This document shows, one piece after another, positions 1 through 9,803 of a stretch of 64,000 bases of DNA. Each line of letters opens with the position of its first letter. The stretch's first letter is position 1. The position numbers were made by a program, and so were the translations under genes. Where the stretch lies: NCBI GenBank assembly GCA_002709295.1, contig PAQL01000015.1, positions 103,016-167,015 of the forward strand, read 5' to 3'. Below the pieces are notes generated by a model that saw nothing but the letters and a program-made list of their open reading frames with translations, was not told where the DNA came from and did no database searches. This stretch comes from Phycisphaerae bacterium. GTDB taxonomy: Bacteria; Planctomycetota; Phycisphaerae; Phycisphaerales; SM1A02.

Positions 1-259
1 CGATGTCTTTCTCGAGGCGTTCATCCCCGTCGGTCCGAACTGACCTCGTCCCTCCATTTCATGGCTTCCGGCCACCCATCGCTGCGGCGTGGGGGTTGTT
101 CTCGTCACGGGCGGGGCTCAGGTCCCAGAACGCGGCCAGTCCGGACAGGCGGTCCTGCGGGAGCATGAACATCACGATCCGGGGAAACCCGCCTGAGAAC
201 CGACATTTCGACGCCGATCCGACTCCGGGTCCCGTTTCGGGATCGGGAGGGAGATCGTC
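1..259. other. Leading stretch without a confident gene
   Basis: No reading frame here has a convincing start, ribosome binding site and recognisable domain together. On the minus strand, a frame ending at 59 reads as a plausible protein tail of about 40 residues from about 178 down to 59 (RIVMFMLPQDRLSG, later ARDENNPHAAAM), with G/C-rich third positions. It has no identifiable family and no convincing start. It could be the remnant of a gene, or chance in high-GC DNA. Confidence 0.3.
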
Positions 260-760
260 GTGTTCGGACGGCGCGGTTTCAACCTGTTGGAGGTGCTGCT
301 GGTCAAGGTCCTGCTGGTCGCGGCCGCGATCGCCGTTCGTGGTGTCGTGAATCACGCCGGCGCGGGAACCATGGCCCGGGCAATCGAGGCGATCGGCGAC
401 GCGACTCCGGAGGCTCGGGAGCCGATCCGGATCCGAGCGTCGACCGGTGGACTGCCGGCGCGGTCGGTGATGATCGCGCCCTGGGCGGCGGATTTCCGAT
501 CGGTTCATCCTCGAACGTCGGATGCTGCGATCCGGCACGTCGGATCCATGAGGTCTTCGGGGCCTGCAAGTCGTCTTGCAGTGCGTTTCCAGGGAAAGGG
601 AATCAGACATGAGAATCAAGACGGGTATGGCCCTGGGGGCCGTGTGCTGTTCGGGCGCGACGGCGGACTTCGTGGAGATGGTGGGCGGACAGACCAGTGT
701 TCTTCTGGACTTCCAGCTCATCGAGGACGCCACCGGGCTGCAGTTCGCGGGAGTGAGTGA
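260..760 (+). pseudogene. Possible decayed prepilin-like protein
   Basis: A GTG start at 260 follows a strong purine-rich site (GGGAGGGAG, 251 region). The encoded N-terminus, MFGRRGFNLLEVLLVKVLL, looks like a class III prepilin signal: basic residues, Gly-Phe cleavage site, then a hydrophobic helix with Glu at +5. An unusual Lys sits inside the helix. After about 35 residues there is no recognisable pilin body. The frame also runs 152 bases into the clearly coding gene that starts at 609, so an intact gene is unlikely. It is read as a truncated or frameshifted pseudopilin relic. The alternative is a chance frame with a lucky leader. Confidence 0.3.
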
Positions 761-1259
761 AGGCGTCATCACGCCCGGCAACCTGGGCGAGGGATCCGTC
801 GCCTTCGGAATCACCTCTCCGTTCGCCGCGTCCGAACCGACCACCTTCGGCTACGCGCCCACGGACTTCTTCGGCACCTTCCAGGGCTCCATCGAACACC
901 GCGGGGCGGTGTACTTCGGCGGGGCCGCGGATCTGACGGTCGGAAACTTCTCCATCGGCTGGGATGATGCGGAGGGATTCCAGGTCGTGGACACCATCGA
1001 CCTCGACATCGCCCTCTTCGACGTGAACATCCTGGCCGCGAGCCCCCTGGCCGGAACCTTCGATCTCGATGCGGATCTTCTGATCTCGAACACCTTCGCC
1101 GATCTTCTGATCGATCTCGGTCTGACCGAGACGGATCTCTCGGGAACGGATGTCGGCGATGCCAGGGTCCAGGGGATCAATCGGGTGATTCCGTCGCCCG
1201 CCGCGGCCGGCGCCCTGCTGATCGCCGGCCTCTTCACCGGCCGAAGGCGTCGGAACTGA
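609..1259 (+). CDS. Exported PEP-CTERM-like sorting-signal protein
   Basis: The protein has 216 residues and is of unknown function. ATG 609 is preferred because AGGGAAAGGG lies just upstream. The N-terminus is a short hydrophobic leader (about residues 1-20, ending near ATADF). The body is acidic and rich in Gly, Asp, Phe and Leu, as in beta-sandwich surface proteins. The C-terminus has the tripartite sorting layout: IPSPAAAG, a hydrophobic stretch, then GRRRRN. In PEP-CTERM/exosortase systems of planctomycetes such tails direct cell-surface processing; the exact Pro-Glu-Pro motif is replaced here by Pro-Ser-Pro. No exosortase gene lies in the window. The gene ends immediately before a strong bidirectional terminator. 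Confidence 0.75.
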   Translation: MRIKTGMALGAVCCSGATADFVEMVGGQTSVLLDFQLIEDATGLQFAGVSEGVITPGNLGEGSVAFGITSPFAASEPTTFGYAPTDFFGTFQGSIEHRGAVYFGGAADLTVGNFSIGWDDAEGFQVVDTIDLDIALFDVNILAASPLAGTFDLDADLLISNTFADLLIDLGLTETDLSGTDVGDARVQGINRVIPSPAAAGALLIAGLFTGRRRRN

Positions 1260-1276
1260 TCAGGACGTCGACGAAT

Positions 1277-1315
1277 GAAGAACGCCTCGTCGGCTCCGTC
1301 GACGAGGCGTTCTTC
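1277..1315. terminator. Strong bidirectional terminator hairpin
   Basis: A perfect 16-base inverted repeat (1277-1292 with 1300-1315) encloses a 7-base loop. It lies 17 bases after the stop of the plus-strand gene and 39 bases beyond the end of the convergent minus-strand msr gene. The T-rich arm end (TTCTTCTC) follows in the plus direction. It probably serves both genes. Confidence 0.75.
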
Positions 1316-1354
1316 TCATGTCGGCCCGTCCCGGAATCGTTCCGGGCTCGGAGG

Positions 1355-2482
1355 TCAGTGTCCGGTCGAACCGGTGGTGGGCTGGAGATCCGCGGCCCTG
1401 AAGGCACCGTCGATGTCCACGTGGCAGGCACGACCGGTCCGCTCGATGTAGTCCTGGTGATAGTCCTCGGCGGGGTAGAAGGTCTCCGCGGGTTCGACCT
1501 CGGTCACGATCCTGCGACCGGTGAACTCGGGTGATTCCTGCAGATCCTTCAGGACCTTCGTCGCGATCTTCTGCTGATCGGGTCCCACGGTGTAGATCCC
1601 GGAGCGGTACTGGGTGCCGAAGTCGGGGCCCTGGCGGTTGAGCTGGGTGGGATCGTGCAACACCATGAAGAACCGGGTGAGCTGCTCGAAGCTGACCTTG
1701 GAGGGGTCGAAGACGACCTTGACGCTCTCGGCATGTCCGGTGTCCCCGTTGCAGACCTGGCGGTAGCTGGGGTTCCTGACCTCGCCCTGCTGATAGCCGC
1801 TCTCGACGCTGAAGACGCCGGGGATCATCTGGAAGGCGTGCTCGACCCCCCAGAAGCAGCCTCCTGCGAAGTAGGCCTCCTCGGTCTTCTTCACCGGCCG
1901 TGACGCTTCGGGCACCGGGTCGCCCTTCTCGACGAACTCCAGCGACTCGCTGTTGAGGCAGTAGCGCTGTCCGGTGGGCGGCGGTCCGTCTGAAAAGACG
2001 TGCCCGAGGTGGGCGTCGCAGCGTGCGCAGTTGATCTCGGTACGGACCATGCCGTAGCTGGTGTCGGTCTTCTCCGAGATGTGTGCCGGGTCGTAGCCGA
2101 CGAAGAAGCTGGGCCAGCCGGTGCCGGAGGTGAACTTGTGCTCGCTCTTGAAGAGGGGAAGGCCGCAGACCACGCAGGTGTACATGCCGTCCTTCTTGTT
2201 GTCGAGGAGGGTGCCGCAGAAGGCCTGCTCGGTTCCCGAGTTCTGGGTGATGCGGTACTGCTCTGGAGTCAGCTTCTCGGCCAGTTCGGCGACCTTCTCG
2301 CGGGAGAGGGGGGTGACGTCGTGTCCCGCCGCGGAGATGATCCGGCCCTGGTCGTCGGTGGTGGTGCGCACGGCGGTCTCCTTGCGTGCCGATCCGGTCG
2401 AAGGCGGGCCGAAGGCGGCCCCGAGACCCACGACCAGGATGGCGGCGGCGGTGAACGTGGTGATGGTGGTGGTTGTCCGCAT
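1355..2482 (-). CDS. Fused peptide-methionine (R)-S-oxide/(S)-S-oxide reductase MsrB-MsrA
   Basis: This 375-residue protein repairs oxidised methionine and contains both stereospecific enzymes. After an N-terminal hydrophobic leader (about 1-27), which suggests export, comes MsrB at about 45-185. It has two CxxC zinc pairs (CVVC and CARC), the segment [18 protein letters not shown], and the catalytic Cys in RYCLNS. MsrA follows at about 200-360, with the catalytic Cys in GGCFWG and downstream [18 protein letters not shown] and YHQDY. The B-then-A order is seen in some bacterial fusions. An exported form would protect envelope proteins. The gene stands alone, with a shared terminator at its 3' end. 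Confidence 0.93.
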   Translation of the reverse strand: MRTTTTITTFTAAAILVVGLGAAFGPPSTGSARKETAVRTTTDDQGRIISAAGHDVTPLSREKVAELAEKLTPEQYRITQNSGTEQAFCGTLLDNKKDGMYTCVVCGLPLFKSEHKFTSGTGWPSFFVGYDPAHISEKTDTSYGMVRTEINCARCDAHLGHVFSDGPPPTGQRYCLNSESLEFVEKGDPVPEASRPVKKTEEAYFAGGCFWGVEHAFQMIPGVFSVESGYQQGEVRNPSYRQVCNGDTGHAESVKVVFDPSKVSFEQLTRFFMVLHDPTQLNRQGPDFGTQYRSGIYTVGPDQQKIATKVLKDLQESPEFTGRRIVTEVEPAETFYPAEDYHQDYIERTGRACHVDIDGAFRAADLQPTTGSTGH

Positions 2483-2653
2483 GGGAGCTCCTGACGATCG
2501 GATGGTCGGACCGAATCGAGTGGTCGTCCCACAGACACGGTACGTCGGGCATGGTGCCTGGTGCGAAGGTTCGTTTCAGGATCGGCTGCCCGGTGAGGCT
2601 CTCTCCAGCCCTTCCCGAGGGGTTCGAAGGGGGCCGATCGCGGATTCAGGCCC
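2483..2653. other. Intergenic gap upstream of msr fusion
   Basis: These 171 bases lie between two minus-strand genes and presumably hold the promoter of the msr fusion. No clear sigma-70 boxes, repeats or hairpins were identified. Confidence 0.3.
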
Positions 2654-3568
2654 TCAGCGGCCGGTTGCGGCGTGCTCGAGATGGCGGCGAACACCCCCCA
2701 GGTTCATCGAGAGCAGGCCGCGATTCACGAAGGCCCGGAAGCGGTCCTCGGGGATGTTGTCGCCGTCGGCCTCCTCTTCCAGCCACTGCCGGTAGAGCGA
2801 GATCCGTGCGGAGTCCTCGAGGCTGTCGTCGCGCACCAGCCGGGTGACGAGGTCGGTCTCCCGGCGAACCCGGTCCCGGACCCTGGCCAGATGTCGGGAG
2901 GGATCGTCCACGGGGCCGAAGTGGGTCAGGTGAAGACGGTCGAAGTCCAGGGCATCGAGTCGGTCGACGGAACGGATCCAGGTCTCGGGTTCGAACTCGG
3001 GCGGGGCGAGGGGAAGGGTGACGAAGTCCGATCCCGGAATCCGCATCCCCGCCACGTCGCCGGTGAAGCACTGGCGCATCCCGTCGAGATCGAGCATCCA
3101 CGCATGGTGATGGCGGGCATGGCCGGGGGTCTCGATCGCGACCAGGTCGATGCCTCCGAACGAGATGGTCTTGCCGTCCTCGATCGGATGGACTCGATCC
3201 TCCGGGCAGGGGTGCATCTCGCCGAAGAGATCGTCGAGCTCGTCACCGTAGATCCGGCGGGCGCTGGCGTTGAGTCGGGACGGGTCGACGAGGTGCCGGC
3301 AGCCGAGGGGGTGCACGAGGACGTCGGCCCCGCGTTCCGCGAACCATCCGGCGGCTCCGGCGTGGTCGAGATGGATGTGGGTCAGCACGACCAGCTCGAT
3401 CGACTCCGGATCCACCTCGAGGGTCTCCAGCTCTCTCTGGAGCGCGGGCAGGGTCGACATCGGACCGGTCTCGATCAGCATCGGGCCGTCGTCGGTCCGG
3501 ATGAGGTGGCTCGCGGCGGCCCCCTCCAGGCCGTGATACCCGAGGTCGATGGTTCGAATGCGCTTCAT
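2654..3568 (-). CDS. MBL-fold metallo-hydrolase
   Basis: This 304-residue protein is a probable cytoplasmic metallo-beta-lactamase-fold hydrolase of unknown substrate. The metal-binding signature HIHLDHAG is near residue 63. Further ligands are likely in the TPGHARHHH segment (about 149), the FTGDVAG Asp (about 170) and the final LTHFGP His (about 216). The helical C-terminal extension (about 225-304) is typical of glyoxalase-II-like and related hydrolases. The start ATG overlaps the stop of the RND permease gene (ATGA), so it is probably translationally coupled to the efflux operon. That context hints at a role linked to the exported compound. A generic thioesterase or lactonase cannot be excluded. 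Confidence 0.85.
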   Translation of the reverse strand: MKRIRTIDLGYHGLEGAAASHLIRTDDGPMLIETGPMSTLPALQRELETLEVDPESIELVVLTHIHLDHAGAAGWFAERGADVLVHPLGCRHLVDPSRLNASARRIYGDELDDLFGEMHPCPEDRVHPIEDGKTISFGGIDLVAIETPGHARHHHAWMLDLDGMRQCFTGDVAGMRIPGSDFVTLPLAPPEFEPETWIRSVDRLDALDFDRLHLTHFGPVDDPSRHLARVRDRVRRETDLVTRLVRDDSLEDSARISLYRQWLEEEADGDNIPEDRFRAFVNRGLLSMNLGGVRRHLEHAATGR

Positions 3569-6500
3569 GAGGACTCCTGATTCGGAGATGACTTCGGACC
3601 GAATCGCTCGCTCGACCGCTGGATGATCGCGTAGAGCACCGGCACCATCAGGAGGCTGATCACGGTGGCGGCGATCATCCCCCCGAAGACGGTGGCGCCC
3701 ATCGCCTTCCGACTCATGGCTCCGGCTCCGGTCGCGACCAGGAGCGGAAGCACCCCGAGGATGAAGCTGAAAGCGGTCATCAGCACGGCACGGAAACGCA
3801 TCCTTGCCGCGTCCACCGCCGCCTCTTCGGGCGACACGCCCTCCTCGCGGCGGGTCTTCGCGAACTCGACGATGAGGATCGACGATTTGGCGGCCAGGCC
3901 GATGAGCAGGACGATGCCGACCTGGACGTACAGATCGATCGGCATGGAGGCGACCATGAGTGCGGTCACCACCCCGACCAGGGCGGTCGGCACGCTGAGC
4001 ACCACGGAGATCGGAAGCGTCCAGCTCTCGTACTGGGCGGCCAGCACCAGGAAGACGAGGATCACCGCGAGTCCGAAGGTCGTCGCCAGACCGCCGGTGG
4101 CGAGCTTCTGCTGGAACGCGAGGTCCCGCCAGGCGAATCCGATTCCGGGGGGCAGATCCTGTTCCCCGATCTGTTCCATGATGTCCAGGGCCTGTCCACC
4201 GGAGAAGCCCGGCGCCGGTCCCGCGGTCACCCGGGCCGAGGGATAGATGTTGAAGTGGTACACGCTCTCCGGACCGAAGGTCTGCTGGATGGAGGCGATC
4301 GAACCGATCGGGAGCATCCTGCCTTCACGATTCCGAACCTGGAGTCGTGCGATGTCCTGGGGTTCGGTCCGGAATCTCGGTTCGGCGCTGGTCCGGACCT
4401 GGTAGATGCGTCCGAAGTTCGTGAAGTCGTTGACGTAGTAGCTTCCGAGGTTCGCCGAGAGGGTCTGGAAGATCTCGGAGAGCTCGATGCCGCGCGAGAG
4501 CGCCTGTTCCCGGTCGATGTCGACGAAGACCTGGGGCACCCGGGCGCTGAAGGTCGTGATCGCGCGGCTGATCGTCGACTGTCCGTTCGCGGCGTCGACG
4601 TAACCGTCGACCGCGCCCTGGAGGAAGTCCATGCCTCGTCCCGAACGGTCCTGGATCTCGAGCGAGAGTCCGGCACTGGCGCCCAGTCCCGGCAGGGAGG
4701 GGACGGGGAAGGCGACCACGAGGCCCTCCTGGATCCCGCCCCCGATCGCATTCAGCTGTCCGATGATCGACTGCTGGAAGAGTTCGGGGTCGGGGCGGTC
4801 GTCCCAGGAGTCGAAGACCACCACGATGGTGGCGGCGTTGGAGGCCGCGGCGCCGGAGAGCAGGGAGAAGCCGTTGAGGGCGAGGACCTTGTCCACGCCG
4901 GGGACCTCCCGGACCTGATCGACCACGCGATCGACCACGTCCTGGGTCCGCGACGAACTGGCGGCGTCGGGGAGCTGCACGTTCATGATGCAGTAGCCCT
5001 CGTCCTCCTGGGGGACGAAGCCGGTTGGAAGGCGGCTGAAGCCGAGCCCGCCGAGGACGACGAGTGCGACGAAGGCGGCGATGGTCACCGGCCAGACCCT
5101 CAGGAGGGCGCCGACGGAACCGGCGTATCCCCGGGTCACCCGGCCGAGCATGTCGTCGAACCAGCGGAAGAACGAGTTCTTCCGGTCGCTGGTGGGTCTG
5201 AGGATCACGCCGGCGAGGGCGGGGCTCAGGGTGAGGGCGTTCAGGGAGCTGAACAGGGTCGCGATCGAGATGGTCAGTGCGAACTGCTTGAGCAGGCTGC
5301 CGGTGATGCCGGCCACGAAGGCGGCCGGCACGAAGACCGCGAGCAGGACGATGGTGGTCGCGACCACCGGCCCGGAGACCTCTGCCATCGCCTTGCGGGC
5401 GGCCTCCCGGGGCGGAAGCTTCTCCTCGTCGAGGATCCGGATCACGTTCTCGACCACCACGATCGCATCGTCGACCACGATGCCCACCGCGAGCACCAGT
5501 CCGAAGAGGGTGAGGAGGTTGAGGCTGAATCCCATCAACTGCATGACGGCGAAGGTGCCGATGAGCGAGACGGGGATGGTGACGGCGGGGATCAGCGTCG
5601 CACGGAGGTTCTGCAGGAAGATGTAGACCGTGAGGATCACCAGGATGATGGTGATCAGCAGCGTGATCTGCAGTTCGGCGAGGCTGGTCCGGATGATGAG
5701 GGTGCCGTCGAACACGATGGTGTGCTCGACCCCCTCGGGGAAGCCGCGGGCCGCCTTCTCGAGGACCGCGGTGCAACCGTCGGCCACGTCGATCGCGTTG
5801 GCCCCGGGAAGCTGGTAGATGGCGAGGGTCGCGGCGGGCAGGCCGTCGAGATCGCTGGAGAGGGTGTAGCTCTGTGAACCGAGTTCGATCCGTGCGACGT
5901 CCCGAAGCTGGACGGTCGCACCGTTCTCGCCGGTCCTCACCACGATGCTTTCGAACTGCTCCTGGGTCTGAAGGCGACCCGAGGTCGTGACGGTGAGGTC
6001 GAAGACCTGGCCGGGAGGGGCGGGTTGCGCGCCGATCCGGCCCGCCGCGACCTCTACGTTCTGGCTTCGGATGGCGGCGACCACCTCGTTGGTGGTCATG
6101 TCGAGCGATCGCAGCGTCTCGGGATCCAGCCAGATCCGCATGCTGTAGCTGCCCACGCCGAAGATCTGCAGGTCGCCCACACCGGGGACCCTGGTCAGTT
6201 CGTCCCGAAGCTGGGCCTCCGCGTAGTTGTTCAGGAAGAGGGCGTCGTACTCGTCGGTGTTCGAGATCAGCGACGCGTACATGATGATGTCGGTGGACTG
6301 CTTCTTGGTGAGGACGCCCTGTCTCTGGACCTCCTCGGGCAGCTTGGGGATCGCGGAGGCCACCCGGTTCTGCACGAGGACGTTGGCGATGTCGAGGTCG
6401 GTGCCGACCTCGAAGGTCACGGTGATGCTGCACGAGCCGTCGCTGGCCGAGACGCTGCTCATGTAGAGCATCCCGTCGACCCCGTTCACCTCCTGCTCGA

Positions 6501-6696
6501 TGGGGGTGGCGACCGTCTCCCCGATCGTGGTGGCGCTCGCTCCGGGATAGAACGCCGAGACCTGGATGGTGGGCGGCGCGATGTCGGGGTACCTGGCCCT
6601 CGGCAGCGCGTCGTAGGAGATGGCGCCGAGGATCACGATCACGATCGAGATGACCGCGGCGAAGATCGGGCGCTTGATGAACGTGTTGCTGATCAT
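3565..6696 (-). CDS. RND multidrug efflux permease (HAE1/AcrB type)
   Basis: This inner-membrane proton-driven pump subunit has 1043 residues, close to the usual HAE1 size. It has the standard layout: a first TM helix ([21 protein letters not shown]), a periplasmic porter/docking half, TM2-7, a second periplasmic half and TM8-12. The proton-relay acidic pair is visible in [13 protein letters not shown], and the relay Lys in [15 protein letters not shown]. The gene lies 27 bases downstream of the adaptor gene and overlaps the MBL-hydrolase gene by 4 bases. No outer-membrane factor gene and no TetR-type repressor are present in the window, so the outer channel must come from elsewhere. Substrates cannot be read from the sequence. 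Confidence 0.95.
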   Translation of the reverse strand: MISNTFIKRPIFAAVISIVIVILGAISYDALPRARYPDIAPPTIQVSAFYPGASATTIGETVATPIEQEVNGVDGMLYMSSVSASDGSCSITVTFEVGTDLDIANVLVQNRVASAIPKLPEEVQRQGVLTKKQSTDIIMYASLISNTDEYDALFLNNYAEAQLRDELTRVPGVGDLQIFGVGSYSMRIWLDPETLRSLDMTTNEVVAAIRSQNVEVAAGRIGAQPAPPGQVFDLTVTTSGRLQTQEQFESIVVRTGENGATVQLRDVARIELGSQSYTLSSDLDGLPAATLAIYQLPGANAIDVADGCTAVLEKAARGFPEGVEHTIVFDGTLIIRTSLAELQITLLITIILVILTVYIFLQNLRATLIPAVTIPVSLIGTFAVMQLMGFSLNLLTLFGLVLAVGIVVDDAIVVVENVIRILDEEKLPPREAARKAMAEVSGPVVATTIVLLAVFVPAAFVAGITGSLLKQFALTISIATLFSSLNALTLSPALAGVILRPTSDRKNSFFRWFDDMLGRVTRGYAGSVGALLRVWPVTIAAFVALVVLGGLGFSRLPTGFVPQEDEGYCIMNVQLPDAASSSRTQDVVDRVVDQVREVPGVDKVLALNGFSLLSGAAASNAATIVVVFDSWDDRPDPELFQQSIIGQLNAIGGGIQEGLVVAFPVPSLPGLGASAGLSLEIQDRSGRGMDFLQGAVDGYVDAANGQSTISRAITTFSARVPQVFVDIDREQALSRGIELSEIFQTLSANLGSYYVNDFTNFGRIYQVRTSAEPRFRTEPQDIARLQVRNREGRMLPIGSIASIQQTFGPESVYHFNIYPSARVTAGPAPGFSGGQALDIMEQIGEQDLPPGIGFAWRDLAFQQKLATGGLATTFGLAVILVFLVLAAQYESWTLPISVVLSVPTALVGVVTALMVASMPIDLYVQVGIVLLIGLAAKSSILIVEFAKTRREEGVSPEEAAVDAARMRFRAVLMTAFSFILGVLPLLVATGAGAMSRKAMGATVFGGMIAATVISLLMVPVLYAIIQRSSERFGPKSSPNQESS

Positions 6697-6723
6697 GACG
6701 TGGTCCTCGCCGAAAAGGCGGGG

Positions 6724-7914
6724 TCAGGGGGTCTCGGCGATCTTCGATCCGGGATCGATCCGTTCCATGGCCTCCTTCAGGCCGACGATTTCCGGCGTGA
6801 CCGGGGCTCCGGGGCGGGCCCGGAGGATGCCGTCCACGATCACCACGCTGTTCTCGTCGATTCCCTTGAGGACCTCGGTGAGTCCGTCGATGGTCACGCC
6901 GATCTCCACCCCCTGGCGACTGACGATGTCGTCGGGACCGACCAGGTAGACGTACTCGCCCGCCATGTCCACGAGGATCGCGGATTCAGGAAGGGCGAGG
7001 GTCTCCTGGGAAGGCTGCTCGAGCCTCGCCCGGACGAAGAGACCGTCACGAAGAATGCCGTCGGGATTGGGGATCGTCCCCCGCATCCGCATGGTGCCTG
7101 TGCTTCGGTCGATCTCGTTGTCGATGAAGTCCAGGCGGCCTTCGATGCCGTAGGGTCTGCCGTTGGGCAGGATGAGCTTGAAGGGATAGGTCCGGAGTTC
7201 GTCGGGGTCCCTGCCCGCGGCTCGCGTGCGGGACCGGAAGTCGAGGTAGCCCTTCTCCGGGACGTCGAAGTAGACCTTCATGGGATCGATGGTCGAGACC
7301 TTCGCGAGAAGGGTCGGATCCCCGCGTCCCACGAGGTTGCCGACGCTGACCAGCTCCTCGCCGATCCTCCCGTCGATCGGACAGGTCACCGTGGTGTAGG
7401 AGAGGTCGAGCTCCGCTCTCTCGAGCTTCGCCTGAGCCTGCTGGACGGCCGCGGCCGAGACCTCCACCCTGGCCCGGGACTCGAGGAGTTCGTAGTCGGT
7501 GGCGGCGCCCTCGTCATAGGCGTTCTGATACTTCCGGCTGAGTTCGACGTCGAGCTGGTAACCGGCGTTCGCGGCCGCGAGATCCGCCCTCGCCCCGTTC
7601 ACCGCGGCCTGGTACTCGTTGGTCTCGAGGGTGAAGAGGACGTCGTCACGGCTGACCTCCTGGCCGGGGGTGAAATCCCTCGTCTTCAGGAATCCCGAGA
7701 CCCTCGCCCGAACCTCGATCGTCTCCACCGGACGGACCGTGGCGACGATGTCCTGGTAGGGCGTGAAGGTGTGAAGGGGCGGCTTGATGGCGGTGACGGA
7801 AGGAGGCGGGGGGGCCTGGTAGGCATTCTCCTCGCCACCGCATGCGGTCAGGAGGATGGACGCCGCCATGCAGGCGAGTCCTCCCAGTCTGCTTGATCTG
7901 CCTTGGTGGAGCAT
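6724..7914 (-). CDS. RND efflux periplasmic adaptor (membrane fusion lipoprotein)
   Basis: This 396-residue protein bridges the inner-membrane RND pump and an outer-membrane channel. The signal peptide ends in the lipobox LLTAC (Cys about 25), so it should be lipid-anchored. A barrel-sandwich/lipoyl half (IEVRARVSGFL, about 65-80) follows. A coiled-coil hairpin spans about 95-165, rich in Ala, Glu and Arg. The second lipoyl half has the CPIDGRIGE segment (about 179), followed by the beta-barrel and membrane-proximal domains. It is the first gene of a three-gene minus-strand operon: adaptor, permease, MBL hydrolase. Its promoter should lie in 7915-8110, opposite that of the subtilase gene. Confidence 0.93.
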   Translation of the reverse strand: MLHQGRSSRLGGLACMAASILLTACGGEENAYQAPPPPSVTAIKPPLHTFTPYQDIVATVRPVETIEVRARVSGFLKTRDFTPGQEVSRDDVLFTLETNEYQAAVNGARADLAAANAGYQLDVELSRKYQNAYDEGAATDYELLESRARVEVSAAAVQQAQAKLERAELDLSYTTVTCPIDGRIGEELVSVGNLVGRGDPTLLAKVSTIDPMKVYFDVPEKGYLDFRSRTRAAGRDPDELRTYPFKLILPNGRPYGIEGRLDFIDNEIDRSTGTMRMRGTIPNPDGILRDGLFVRARLEQPSQETLALPESAILVDMAGEYVYLVGPDDIVSRQGVEIGVTIDGLTEVLKGIDENSVVIVDGILRARPGAPVTPEIVGLKEAMERIDPGSKIAETP

Positions 7915-8031
7915 GTTGACCTCGGTGTGGGTTCTTTGACGAGGATGGTACCGCCCACGGCGATTCCATCCGGCTCCGGAGTGCGAAACCCGTCGTCATC
8001 GTCGTTCTCGCCGTTTCCGCGTAATCGCTTG

Positions 8032-8060
8032 TTGCTCCGGTCGGTCCGGTTCGGGATACT
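8032..8060 (+). promoter_or_regulatory. Candidate sigma-70-type promoter for the subtilase gene
   Basis: TTGCTC at 8032-8037 and GATACT at 8055-8060 are 17 bases apart and lie 55 bases before the ATG. The match is partial. A nine-C run (8080-8088) lies in the predicted leader, followed by the ribosome binding site GAGAGGAAG. Confidence 0.3.
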
Positions 8061-8114
8061 TGATTCGGACCCGTCCGATCCCCCCCCCGAAACCTCGAGA
8101 GGAAGACCCCAGAG

Positions 8115-9797
8115 ATGACCGGCCACCGATCCGCATTGCTCGCCTGTTCGATCCTTGCCTGCAGCCTGCCGGCCTTCTCCGCACAACAGGTGCCGGTGGA
8201 GACCGGAGTGGTCGAGGATTTCGACCTTTCCCGCATCATCGCCGTCTACCGTGATCCGGCCGCGCCGGGAGCGGGGGTCGTCGACGCCCTGGCAAGGCTG
8301 GGTCATCCGGCCGACCGCGTCCAGCCCGGCGGTGTGCCGGGATGGGCCTACGTGGTCCTCGATCGGGATCCGCGGTCCGAGCTCGCCCGGCTCTCCCGGA
8401 GCGGCACGATCGACATGGTCACTCCGATCCTTCCCGAGGACGGGAACCTGCCTCGATTCCCCACCCGGGATCTTCTGGTCCAGTTCGAGGTCGACGGTGC
8501 ACCGGTGATGCTCGGCGACGAGTTCGAGATTCTCGATCGGGACTTCGCGGGCACGCCGGGTCTGACCCGGGTCCGCACCGGAGCCCGGACCGGCGCCGAG
8601 GCGAAGGCGATCGCCGCGGGCATCGCCGCCCGTCCGGGCGTGGAGTTCGCGCATCCGGATTCGATCTACTGGGCGCGTCGACACGGCGGGGGATACGTCC
8701 CCAACGATCCCCAGTTCTCCAGCCAGTGGGGTCTCGATCAGGCCAACGACCACGACATGAACGCACCCGAGGCGTGGATGATGACCACCGGCGATCCCGC
8801 CATCGAGGTCGTGGTCTTCGACTCGGGCATCCAGGCCGGCCATCCCGACCTCTCGCTCGTCCCGGGTCAGGACTTCACCGGCGGCAACTCCGACGGCTCG
8901 CCGAACTCGACCTGCGACAACCACGGCACCGCGGTGGCGGGCTGCGTCGCGGCCACCATCGACAACGGAATCGGGATCGTCGGGATCGCCCCGGACTGCC
9001 GGGTGAAGTCGGGCAAGATCTTCAACGAGATCTTCTTCATCGCCTTCTGCCTTCCCTTCCTCGAGTCCCAGGACTCCTGGACCGTCGCGGGCATCAACTG
9101 GGCCGCCGACTCCGGCGCCCGGGTCACCAACTCATCCTGGGGCGGTGGCACCGGATCGGCCGCGGTCTCCGGCGCCTTCGCTTCGACGCGGGAGGCCGGC
9201 GTGCTGCACTTCGCCTCGACCGGAAACGACGGGACGAGCACCATCGGCTTCCCCGCCAACCTGCCCTCGATCAACGCGGTCTCGGCGATCCAGAGCAGCG
9301 GAGCCATCGCGTCCTTCAGCACGATCGGGAACGGCAACTTCATCTGCGCCCCCGGCGTGTCGATCCTGACCACCGATCGAACCGGCGGCGACGGCTACGG
9401 TTCGGGTGACACGACCTCGATCGATGGAACGTCCTTCTCCTCGCCCTACGCCGCCGGCGTGGCGGCCCTCGTCCTCGCCGCGGATCCGTCCCTCACTCCC
9501 GAAGAGGTCGAGCAGGTGCTCGCCGACACCGCCAAGGATCGCGGCGCCGCGGGTTACGACACCACCTTCGGCTGGGGACTCGTGGATGCCGCCGCGGCGG
9601 TCGCCGCGGTTTGGAACGACGAGGAGCCCTGTTTCGGCGATCTCAACGGCGACGGCTCCGTCAACGGCGGGGACCTTGGATTCGTGATCGCGGACTGGGG
9701 CGCGTGCCCGGGTTGTCTCGGAGATCTCGACGGTGACGGATTGGTCACCGGCGCGGATCTCGGCCTGATGATCTCGGCCTTCGGCCCCTGTCCCTGA
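8115..9797 (+). CDS. Secreted subtilisin-like serine protease (S8) with C-terminal GC-type dockerin
   Basis: This 560-residue exported endopeptidase has a signal peptide at about 1-23 (ending SLPAFSAQQ). An inhibitor-like propeptide region follows to about 190. In the S8 catalytic domain the triad is visible as Asp236 (VVFDSGI), His270 (NHGTAVAG) and Ser440 (GTSFSSPYAAG), with the oxyanion Asn in the ASTGNDG segment. A Cys-containing insertion sits at about 305-330. Residues about 507-560 hold two calcium-loop halves (GDLNGDGSVNGGDLG and GDLDGDGLVTGADLG), each followed by a Trp- or Phe-containing helix, ending in GPCP. That is the GC-type dockerin seen in planctomycetes, thought to anchor or sort exported proteins. 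It is monocistronic. Confidence 0.93.
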   Translation: MTGHRSALLACSILACSLPAFSAQQVPVETGVVEDFDLSRIIAVYRDPAAPGAGVVDALARLGHPADRVQPGGVPGWAYVVLDRDPRSELARLSRSGTIDMVTPILPEDGNLPRFPTRDLLVQFEVDGAPVMLGDEFEILDRDFAGTPGLTRVRTGARTGAEAKAIAAGIAARPGVEFAHPDSIYWARRHGGGYVPNDPQFSSQWGLDQANDHDMNAPEAWMMTTGDPAIEVVVFDSGIQAGHPDLSLVPGQDFTGGNSDGSPNSTCDNHGTAVAGCVAATIDNGIGIVGIAPDCRVKSGKIFNEIFFIAFCLPFLESQDSWTVAGINWAADSGARVTNSSWGGGTGSAAVSGAFASTREAGVLHFASTGNDGTSTIGFPANLPSINAVSAIQSSGAIASFSTIGNGNFICAPGVSILTTDRTGGDGYGSGDTTSIDGTSFSSPYAAGVAALVLAADPSLTPEEVEQVLADTAKDRGAAGYDTTFGWGLVDAAAAVAAVWNDEEPCFGDLNGDGSVNGGDLGFVIADWGACPGCLGDLDGDGLVTGADLGLMISAFGPCP

Positions 9798-9803
9798 GTC
9801 GGC

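Noticed and set aside
59..844. Long minus-strand reading frame across the first kilobase
   Set aside because: Its upper part is antisense to the clearly coding gene at 609-1259 and is Arg/Ser/Pro-rich. Only the last 40 residues look natural.
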